DNA of 10,196 bases from Planctomycetaceae bacterium (GTDB taxonomy: Bacteria; Planctomycetota; Planctomycetia; Pirellulales; Thermoguttaceae). Under the pieces are notes generated by a model. The model was not told the origin of the DNA, ran no database searches, and saw nothing but the letters and a program-made list of their open reading frames with translations. The stretch is taken from positions 1 through 10,196 of the forward strand of contig JAITST010000404.1 of the NCBI GenBank assembly GCA_031287585.1, read 5' to 3'. The position numbers were made by a program, and so were the translations under genes. The first letter of the stretch is position 1. Each line of letters opens with the position of its first letter. Shown here piece after piece: positions 1 to 7,100 of the stretch.

Positions 1-876
1 CAAAATTCCGCGATAACCGCCCTCGCGCAGACTTCGCCAACGCCGTCGAATACTGTGACTTTCACGCAGCCGTCAGTTGCCGCGTCGTCACCAGTCGCGG
101 AAGCGGAAGCGGCGTTGTCGCGAACATTGCCGCCGGAACCTTCGACCGACACCTTGATTGCCTCGCAGCCGACTGGTACAATTAGTCCAACTGTTTCGTC
201 AATGACAGCACTATTACCAAATCAGACGAATCCGGCAACGCAGCCAACGTATCAACGCGCGGAGATTGCGCCGCGTTATGAAAACGCTTACACTGATGCC
301 GCGCCGCCGTTATCAAGTACAAGTACGCCGCGTATTGGCGAGATGTACACCGTTCCGGCTGGTGAGACGTATTGGACAATTTGCGAAAAAGTTTACGGTA
401 CAGGTCGTTTGTATCAGGCGTTAGCGCAGCATAACCGTTCGATAGTTTCCGACCCGCGGCAATTGCAGGGGGCAACAATTGAGATTCCGTCGCGTGAAGT
501 TTTAGAACGTTACACGGTGACAACGGTACCGACTACGGGCGCGGCGCAACTGTCATCATACGGCAGTGTGAACGATTCACGTGCCGCAACGCCGCAACCG
601 AACACATCGGTTTCCGCGAATTGGGCATCGTCGTTTTTGTCGCCGTCGAGCAATGCACCTATTGCAAACCGTCAGCAAAATGTAATAATTTACATCGTGC
701 AAGAGGGGGACGATTTGTTCTCAATTGCACAAAACAAACTGGGCAGCGTCGCGAAATACACGGAGATATACGAAATGAACCGTGACAAAATCGACGCAAC
801 AAACAACACTATCCGCCCCGGTACGGAACTGATTCTGCCGACATCCGGCGTATATCGGGGAACGCAGCGGCGGTAG
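1..876 (+). CDS. LysM-domain protein, 5' end outside the window
   Basis: The frame is open from base 1, so the gene begins upstream; the GTG at 55 is only an internal codon. The visible part is 291 residues, numbered here from base 1. Residues 1 to about 110 are low complexity, rich in Pro, Ser, Thr and Ala, and look like an extracytoplasmic linker. A LysM-like module spans about 115-164 (starts MYTVPAGETYWTICEKVYG, ends GATIEIPS). After a second Ser/Asn-rich linker, another spans about 230-281 (YIVQEGDDLFSIAQNKLG ... IRPGTELILPT). LysM modules usually bind N-acetylglucosamine polymers such as peptidoglycan, so an envelope location is inferred. No catalytic domain is visible; one could lie in the missing N-terminus, as would any signal peptide. 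It ends with TAG, 63 nt before the transporter gene. LysM assignment is good; the role is unknown. Confidence 0.85.
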   Translation, partial: QNSAITALAQTSPTPSNTVTFTQPSVAASSPVAEAEAALSRTLPPEPSTDTLIASQPTGTISPTVSSMTALLPNQTNPATQPTYQRAEIAPRYENAYTDAAPPLSSTSTPRIGEMYTVPAGETYWTICEKVYGTGRLYQALAQHNRSIVSDPRQLQGATIEIPSREVLERYTVTTVPTTGAAQLSSYGSVNDSRAATPQPNTSVSANWASSFLSPSSNAPIANRQQNVIIYIVQEGDDLFSIAQNKLGSVAKYTEIYEMNRDKIDATNNTIRPGTELILPTSGVYRGTQRR

Positions 877-883
877 TCGCCAC

Positions 884-909
884 TTGCCGTCGGCTTCAGT
901 CAACGGTAA
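884..909 (+). other. Weak hairpin after the LysM gene
   Basis: TTGCCGT (884-890) can pair with ACGGTAA (903-909), giving seven pairs with one G-U wobble and a 12-nt loop. It begins 7 nt after the LysM stop codon. It is followed by A residues and not T, so it is not a canonical intrinsic terminator. It could be a 3'-end processing structure or chance. Confidence 0.2.
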
Positions 910-939
910 AAAACATTTAACAATTTTCAACATTCCTTT

Positions 940-2730
940 ATGTCAAACACTAATCGTCATCCTGCCGGGCTTTGGGTTCTTTTTACTACTGAAATGTGGG
1001 AACGTTTCGCTTATTACGCGATGCGTGCCATTCTTGTTCTTTATCTCATCGCTGAGGCAAACAAACAAGGAAACCCCGGATTCGGTTGGACAGGCGAGGA
1101 AGGTGAAAAAGCGGCGTATTACCTTTACGGACTTTACACGTCCCTCGTTTATGTCAGTCCGCTACTCGGAGGTTGGCTCGCCGATATGTTTCTCGGACAA
1201 CGCCGTTCTGTCATTATCGGTGCGATACTGATGGCACTGGGCGAATTTGTTCTCTTTGCAACAGAGATAGTCCGAACAGGCGGCGGAGTGCCGATTACTT
1301 GGGCGACTGACCCGACTGCGTTAATCACGTTTTACAGCGGACTGGGCTTAATCATTCTCGGCAACGGATTTTTCAAACCGAATATTAGCGTAATGGTCGG
1401 ACAACTTTACGAACCCGGCGACCGGCGGCGTGATTCAGCGTTCACCATTTTCTATATGGGAATCAATATCGGAGCGTGTATGTCTCCGCTCGTCGCGGGA
1501 ACGCTTGCTGATAAATTTGGTTTTCAGTGGGGATTTTTTGCTGCTGGTATCGGAATGTTAGTCGGATTAGCAGTTCAATTGATATTCAGTCCGTTCTTCC
1601 TAAAAGGAATCGGAACACTGGCACATCACCGAAAGGACGATGAATTGACGGCTGCCGAAAAGGAAAAACACGAAAAAATGGTTTATGAGCAAAACCGCCC
1701 GCTCGTTAAGCAGGATTGGGACAGAATGTTCGTGATAGTCGTTTTATGTGTGTTCGTTGTCGCCTTTTGGCTGACCTTTGAACAAGCGGGGTCGTCGCTC
1801 AACGTCTTTGCCGAAAAGAATACTGACCGTCTTGTTCCCGAAGTAATTACAAGCCGAACGGCACTCACGGTAAAAACAAAAGATAAAGAAGGTGTTGTTA
1901 CGGAAACGAAAGACAATCTCTTCAAAGAAGCCACAGTCGAGAAAAAAGAAGCGGCAAAATCCGCCGAAACCGAAGCGGCGAAAGCAAAACTGGAAATGAT
2001 GATATCAGAAGCGACGGTCGACGTTTTAGATAAATTTTCGGAGAGAGAAAAATATCCGCAAGTATCAAACAGAGAGAATGCGGAAAAAGCGAAATTAGAA
2101 AAGACGAAAGTAATAGTAGAAAAAACGGCGCAAGCAGCGGCAGCAGCGAAGCAAGAGTCGGAGAATCCGCGATACGAAGGACGGCACGTTTTTCCGGCGG
2201 CGTGGTATCAATCGGTAAATGCGTTAGGGATTGTGATTTTTGCCCCAATTTTCACTCTATTGTGGAATTTTCTACACCGGCGGGGAATTGAACCCAGCAC
2301 GCCGACAAAGTTTGCGTTGGGGATTTTGTTGGTCTCGATTAGTTTTTTCGTGATGATACCCGGTGCGATTCAGGCGGCGCACACCGGCGGAAACGCGGCG
2401 GCGTACTGGCTTTTGTTCTGTTATCTTTTTGCGACGTGGGGTGAACTTTGTCTTTCGCCGGTCGGTTTGTCGATGATAACAAAACTTGCCCCTGCCCGTT
2501 ATAGTTCGTTGTTTATGGGTGTGTGGTTTTTGTCGAGTGCGTCGGCGTATTGGCTTGCGGGATATTGTGCGGCTCTTTTTGCGACGGGCGAAGGCGTGAA
2601 TCTTTTCTTCGGACCTGAGAACGGGCTTGCGGACTTCTTCCTGCTCTTGGCAATTATTCCGGCGGTCGTAGGTCTGATAGCACTGGCGTTTGCTCCGATG
2701 TTGAAAAAGATGATGCACGGGATAAATTAG
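940..2730 (+). CDS. POT/PTR2 family peptide:H+ symporter with a large inserted loop
   Basis: A 596-residue inner-membrane transporter of the proton-dependent oligopeptide transporter family (major facilitator superfamily), which imports di- and tripeptides with protons. Family marks are the helix 1 motif E18-M-W-E21-R22-F23-A-Y-Y, the PTR2 signature GGWLADMFLGQRRS near residues 77-90, FYMGINIG at 171-178, and FEQAG around 280-284. I count about 12 hydrophobic helices, six before residue 222 and six after 262. I do not see the two extra helices that many bacterial POTs carry between the halves. Residues 298-417, between NTDR and FPAAWYQS, form a Lys/Glu/Ala-rich insertion with coiled-coil character; family members usually have a short link here. 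By family topology this loop faces the periplasm. Start: ATG at 940, no Shine-Dalgarno. Stop: TAG. Substrate range cannot be read from sequence. Confidence 0.93.
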   Translation: MSNTNRHPAGLWVLFTTEMWERFAYYAMRAILVLYLIAEANKQGNPGFGWTGEEGEKAAYYLYGLYTSLVYVSPLLGGWLADMFLGQRRSVIIGAILMALGEFVLFATEIVRTGGGVPITWATDPTALITFYSGLGLIILGNGFFKPNISVMVGQLYEPGDRRRDSAFTIFYMGINIGACMSPLVAGTLADKFGFQWGFFAAGIGMLVGLAVQLIFSPFFLKGIGTLAHHRKDDELTAAEKEKHEKMVYEQNRPLVKQDWDRMFVIVVLCVFVVAFWLTFEQAGSSLNVFAEKNTDRLVPEVITSRTALTVKTKDKEGVVTETKDNLFKEATVEKKEAAKSAETEAAKAKLEMMISEATVDVLDKFSEREKYPQVSNRENAEKAKLEKTKVIVEKTAQAAAAAKQESENPRYEGRHVFPAAWYQSVNALGIVIFAPIFTLLWNFLHRRGIEPSTPTKFALGILLVSISFFVMIPGAIQAAHTGGNAAAYWLLFCYLFATWGELCLSPVGLSMITKLAPARYSSLFMGVWFLSSASAYWLAGYCAALFATGEGVNLFFGPENGLADFFLLLAIIPAVVGLIALAFAPMLKKMMHGIN

Positions 2731-2787
2731 AAAATGTTGTAACCGTTCAAGGACAATTTAAGGTTTCTATTTTCCTTGCCTAAATTC

Positions 2788-2818
2788 GGTAAACCCCGTG
2801 GCTAGCACGGGGCTTACC
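2788..2818. repeat. Strong imperfect palindrome, REP-like
   Basis: GGTAA-A-CCCCGTG (2788-2800), loop GCTAG, then CACGGGG-C-TTACC (2806-2818). This gives twelve base pairs interrupted by one A/C mismatch. It lies 58 nt after the POT stop codon. No T-run follows, so it is not a textbook intrinsic terminator, though it could stabilise or end the POT transcript. GC-rich palindromes around a GCTAG core are, to my recollection, common between genes in planctomycetes. Whether this one recurs in its genome cannot be judged from one copy. Confidence 0.55.
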
Positions 2819-2848
2819 ATACAACAACGCAAAATCAATACACTCAAA

Positions 2849-2880
2849 CCGCTATCCGTAGCGGCGGAGAATCAGATTCT
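2849..2880. other. Two adjacent small palindromes
   Basis: CCGCTA (2849-2854), loop TCCG, TAGCGG (2859-2864) is a perfect six-pair hairpin with a four-base loop. Four bases later AGAATC-A-GATTCT (2868-2880) is a perfect inverted repeat with one central base, which suits a dimeric protein binding site better than an RNA hairpin. The second is followed at once by an AT-rich TATAAAT (2880-2886), which could be a -10 element for cysC, but I see no convincing -35. Function is unproven. Confidence 0.35.
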
Positions 2881-2945
2881 ATAAATTTCTAGCCCCACTT
2901 GCGTTTCTTTTTATTATCAGTTACGATATTGCTTTGTTTTTGTCG

Positions 2946-2967
2946 CCCCTGTTTTGGGGTTTTTGTT
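2946..2967 (+). terminator. Terminator-like hairpin in the cysC leader
   Basis: CCCC (2946-2949), loop TGTTTT, GGGG (2956-2959), then TTTTTGTT. This has the form of a short intrinsic terminator, but the stem is only four pairs. It lies 25-46 nt before the cysC start. It could end upstream transcription, act as an attenuator for cysC, or be chance in a T-rich leader. Confidence 0.35.
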
Positions 2968-2991
2968 TCACTTAACATATTGGAAATAACA

Positions 2992-3639
2992 ATGTCTAAC
3001 GTAGAAGTTCATTGGCACGACCACGCTGTTTCGCGTGCGGAGCGTGAGACTCTTAATGGTAATAAGGGTTGTGTTGTTTGGTTCACTGGTCTTTCCGCTT
3101 GCGGTAAAAGTACGATTGCAAATATGCTTGACCACAAGTTGCACAAACTTGGCAAGCACAGTTATGTTCTTGATGGCGACAACGTTCGTCACGGGTTAAA
3201 CGCAGGCGGCGCGATGTTGAAGGATGCGCACGGAGAAGATTTCGCGAAACGGTTTGGACTCGGATTTTCGGCACAAGACCGTGAAGAGAATATACGTCGA
3301 ATCGGTGCGGTTGCGAAGTTGTTCTCGGAAGCGGGGCTGATTGCGATAACGGCGTTTATTAGCCCGTATCGTATTGACCGCGACTTGGTGCGAAAGAGTT
3401 TGCCCGCTGGCGACTTCATCGAAATTTTTGTCGATACGCCGATTGAGATTTGCGAGAAACGCGACCCGAAAGGGCTTTACAAAAAAGCACGCGCAGGCGA
3501 ACTAAAAGGGTTCACCGGAATCGACGACCCGTATGAAACGCCGCAAAATGCGGAACTAGTTTTGGACGGCGGTAAGAAGACGGTTGAAGTGCTGGCTGAT
3601 GAAGTGCTTGCATACTTGCAGGCGAACGGAAAGATTTAA
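2992..3639 (+). CDS. cysC: Adenylylsulfate (APS) kinase
   Basis: A 215-residue cytosolic enzyme that phosphorylates adenylyl sulfate with ATP to give PAPS, for sulfate assimilation or sulfotransferases. Visible marks: P-loop GLSACGKST at 33-41, LDGDNVRHGLN at 60-70 (APS site), GFSAQDREENIRR at 91-103, the serine in FISPYR (S124) that matches the phosphoserine position of the family, and the C-terminal DPKGLYKKARAG and FTGIDDPYE motifs. Two deviations: the P-loop has Ala-Cys where Gly-Ser is usual, and about 18 extra residues (71-88) follow GLN before the GLGFS segment. I chose ATG 2992, preceded by GGAA at 2982-2985. The frame is open up to a TTG at 2899, but those 31 residues are hydrophobic, Cys-rich and outside the kinase domain. 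No sulfate adenylyltransferase (cysD, cysN or sat) is in the window. Confidence 0.93.
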   Translation: MSNVEVHWHDHAVSRAERETLNGNKGCVVWFTGLSACGKSTIANMLDHKLHKLGKHSYVLDGDNVRHGLNAGGAMLKDAHGEDFAKRFGLGFSAQDREENIRRIGAVAKLFSEAGLIAITAFISPYRIDRDLVRKSLPAGDFIEIFVDTPIEICEKRDPKGLYKKARAGELKGFTGIDDPYETPQNAELVLDGGKKTVEVLADEVLAYLQANGKI

Positions 3640-3654
3640 CGCTGGTCGTTCAAA

Positions 3655-3668
3655 CAATATCAGTATTG
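3655..3668. other. Small hairpin between cysC and the next gene
   Basis: CAATA (3655-3659), loop TCAG, TATTG (3664-3668), a perfect five-pair AT-rich hairpin 15 nt after the cysC stop. No T-run follows. It is too weak to call a terminator, so cotranscription of cysC with the downstream pair remains possible. Confidence 0.2.
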
Positions 3669-3700
3669 AATGAGTTATTGTTTTACATTGCCTTGACCCA

Positions 3701-4132
3701 ATGACCACATCATTACAACTTTTTGTTCGCGTTAAGCAGGTTGGTAAGCGGAAGCCGATTGTCGAAAATCAGCCGCTGGAAATGACCGGCACTGTTCGGT
3801 CGCTGCGTGAACTGCTCACCGAAATCGTTCGGCAGCGGGTCGAAGCGTTCAACGAGCGAACGGAAGCGGGGAATTGGACAAAATACCTGACCGACTTTGA
3901 CATTGAGGCAACCGCCGAATCCGGCAAAGTCGGTTTTGACGCAAAATATAACGGCAAGGTTCAAAATGCCGAAAAAGCCATCGACACCGCACTGGTTGCT
4001 TTCGGCGACGGTCTGTTCCGGGTCTTTCTCGGCGGGAACGAAATCGAATCGCTTGACACGCCGCTCACATTGAAAAACGGCGATGTGCTTACGTTTATTC
4101 GATTGACAATGCTTGCGGGACGAACGTTTTAA
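3701..4132 (+). CDS. Small hypothetical protein paired with DUF4132, possible beta-grasp fold
   Basis: A 143-residue soluble protein with no signal peptide or membrane segment. I do not recognise a named family with certainty. The predicted order is a strand (LQLFVRVK, 5-12), a second strand (about 21-28), a long helix (SLRELLTEIVRQRVEAFNER), a polar middle part, then strand LFRVFLGGNEI and a C-terminal end reading DTPLTLKNGDVLTFIRLTMLAG. The last part resembles the D-x-PL-x-x-GDEVxFxPPVxGG end of MoaD/ThiS-like ubiquitin-fold proteins, but the chain ends in AGRTF, not Gly-Gly. A beta-grasp fold is therefore an inference, and conjugation or sulfur-carrier activity is not supported. Start: ATG at 3701 without Shine-Dalgarno. 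It lies 61 nt after cysC and 52 nt before the DUF4132 gene, and so probably works with the latter. Confidence 0.75.
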   Translation: MTTSLQLFVRVKQVGKRKPIVENQPLEMTGTVRSLRELLTEIVRQRVEAFNERTEAGNWTKYLTDFDIEATAESGKVGFDAKYNGKVQNAEKAIDTALVAFGDGLFRVFLGGNEIESLDTPLTLKNGDVLTFIRLTMLAGRTF

Positions 4133-4184
4133 TCAGTGTTTCCTCTCACCCATCAACCAACTTTCAACTTTTTATTTTACGGCG

Positions 4185-7100
4185 ATGACTTCAAACAGCA
4201 AAATCGAAACCCTTGTGACCGAAATGAAAAACGCGATTCCGAAACTCAAAGAGGAGAACCGCGAAATTGCCGAGATGTTTTGCTTCAGCATTTCGGCGGA
4301 TGTCCGTTACAATGCCAACCGCGAATCAAAATTGACACGGCTGCTCGGAGAAGGCAAATCGCAACTGAACGAAGTGTTTTCCGGTTGGCGCGCCGAATTG
4401 ATTCCGTTTTTGTTCGGTGAAGAGAAAGAAAAGCAAAAACTGTTTGAAAAACTTTGGGAGCGGTTGCCGATCTACTCGTTTCAATGCGGTTGGGGACGGC
4501 GTTCTTTCCGCACAAAAAAGCGGACGCTGCTCTATCTTCAGCGCGGAATCAATCTGATCATCACTCTTTCTGAAGTGTTCGCCAATCATTTAACACTGCA
4601 AACGTATTTTGAACACGGTATCAAATTGAGAACCGCCGCAATGCGGGAGCAAAACGTTTCCGACACACCGGAAGCCGTTGCTTGGAAAAAGATTGACATC
4701 TTTTTTGTTTCGCAATGGATTGCTCTTGCGCTCGATGAAGGCGACGAATATGTTAAGGGCAAGATTAAGGAAATCATCAACGGCGACAACAATGTCGGAA
4801 CATTGACCTGCGAAATCATTCGCGGAATCCTGATGAGCCGCAACGCCGAAGCCCACAAAATGCTCGGCGACCTTCTGCTCGCCGCCAAATTGCAGGAAGG
4901 ACTTCGGCAAGCGATTCTCGAATCCTGCGATGAGTGTTCCATTGAGGGATTTGAGTTTATGATGAATCTCATCTTGGACAATAATCTCGAACGTTTTTCT
5001 TCGGTCGTTCGGGCAATGGGAACGTGGATGGGACTGAATTTTGCCGACTTTCGTCCCAAGTCGATTCGGAAGGCACTCGACATTTCCGCGAAGATTATCA
5101 CCGCTCCGCAAAATGCCGACAAGTTGCTCGACAGCGACGATATGGTTGAACTTTACGTTTCGCTTTGGGGTGTCGGGTTGCGGGAAATCGCCGACACACG
5201 TTTGCCGCTGCTCGCTTTGGTCAAGAGCGGTAAGAAATACAAACGCCTCGCCGCGCTGCATTTTTTGCGTCAAACCGAAGACGAGCAACTGATGAAAGAA
5301 GTCGTTTTCGGAATGTTGGACGAAACCGACCTCGATGTTTGGGCAACACTTCTTGGGGTGATTGGACAATTACTCAATAAGGAAATGCAGTCACGCAGTA
5401 CCGAATCGAAGTTGACAATCAAGTCCGACCCGGAAATTACAAACCCAAACGCCATTGGGATTCGGGCTGAAGAAGACGAAGACGAGGAGGATGCCGGACT
5501 CGCGCTGGGACGGCTCAACGACAAAGAAGTCCGAACCATTTTTAATCGGTTGCGGGAACTCGCCGAATCAACTCCGAAAAAACCAACCCGTTTTGAACCG
5601 AACGTTTTCGTTGAAGTTATTCGCAACGTGTCAGCGAATGATTTTATCGCCCCGATGGTTTCTGCCGCTGTGATTCTCGGTCGAAAAGACGACGATGTCA
5701 AAATTCTTACGGCGTTGCTTCCCAAGACAGACGCTTATGTAAAAAGGCATTTCGCCGATCTCATTTTAACGTTCAAAAATCCGAATCATCGGGAAACACT
5801 GATCCGCATCTTTTGCGACCCGCATTCCGGCTGTTGGGGTCAATCCGTATTGCCCGACAAAATCAAAAACGCAAATCTCACGTCGGCGGAGTACGAAATC
5901 GTCGAGGAATCGTTGCGGTTCAAATCGCCGGAATTGCGGCTCGAAATTATCAAATTGCTTTTGCAGCGTCATCCCGAAGGGTTGCGGGAAAGCATCGAGC
6001 GGCTGTTACATTCCAAAGACGAACAGAAGCGGTTAGCGGGCTTGGACTTGATTGAACAGGCGGAAAAACTTTCCAAAACGGAAAACGAATACGCCAGTAT
6101 CGTTCCCGCGTGCAAAGCGATTGCGGCGGAGATGATGTCGGATTCAAAAAAGAAGGGCGGTAAAAAATCCGCCGCCGAGACCATTCTCGTTCAAAAATTA
6201 ACCGCCGCCGAAACGCCGCAATACACGCGGGCGAACGGTTTCGGTTTGTGCGACCCGAACGGCAAACCCAATATCCCGGAACCGAAAAAATCGAAAACGC
6301 TGCTCGCCAAGTTGTTTGCCGATAACTTGCCGCGTCTTGAAAAAGTTTTCGACGGTCTCGACGAATTGATTCACAAACACAAAGATTATGAATACGCCGG
6401 TTATTCGTGGGATTCAGAAAAACAGGATGTCGTACTGGGAAGTCAAACATATTTGCTGACGATTACCACTCGTGAGGAACGGAGCAAACGGCGCGAGAAC
6501 GATGTGTATGGACATTTGGTAACGATTGATGATTATCCGCTTGCTGATGTCTGGCACCAGTTTATCGCGGATAGTAAATTGACAGCGCAGGATTGCTTGC
6601 TTCTCCGTCTTCTGGTCAATGTCTTTGATTGCGACGACTTCAACGATTTTTGCCAAGGCAAAGGAACATTCAAAAAACACGCGAGCCATTTTACAAAATG
6701 GTTCAACGATGTCTGTTGGTGTGATGAAACGATGAAGACGTTTCGTGCGCGTTACCAAAAAGCGGAAGGTTTTCGGTATTTACCGATCATCGACAATCTC
6801 ATTTACGCTTTTTGGCAAAATGTTTCCGACGAAGAAAAAGCCGAATTGCTGATCGATATTTTGTCCGGTTTGTATGCCGCTTCGCCGAAGGAAATCTTCA
6901 CTCAACCCTGTCAGGACTTGGGAAATTCAAGAATGCGTATCCAAGCGTATGGAGACACGCGCTATCAATCACTGACTTTTTTGCAATGCGGCATTGCGCC
7001 CTTAAACAAGATTTTTGAAAAAGTCCAAGGATTCCCTGACGAAATTCGGACGGTTGACCGGTTCAATCTCTTGTACAAGTTTTATGATGTATCACTGTAC

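Noticed and set aside
2899..2991. Earlier TTG start for cysC giving 31 extra residues
   Set aside because: The extra segment is hydrophobic, overlaps a terminator-like hairpin, and is not part of the kinase domain. ATG 2992 gives the normal length.
4113..4184. Earlier TTG start for the DUF4132 protein
   Set aside because: It would overlap the preceding gene by 20 nt and add 24 residues encoded by an AT-rich leader. ATG 4185 begins the helical region directly.
4590..5369. Open frame of 259 codons on the - strand
   Set aside because: Antisense shadow of the DUF4132 N-terminal region, with no domain and no start signals.
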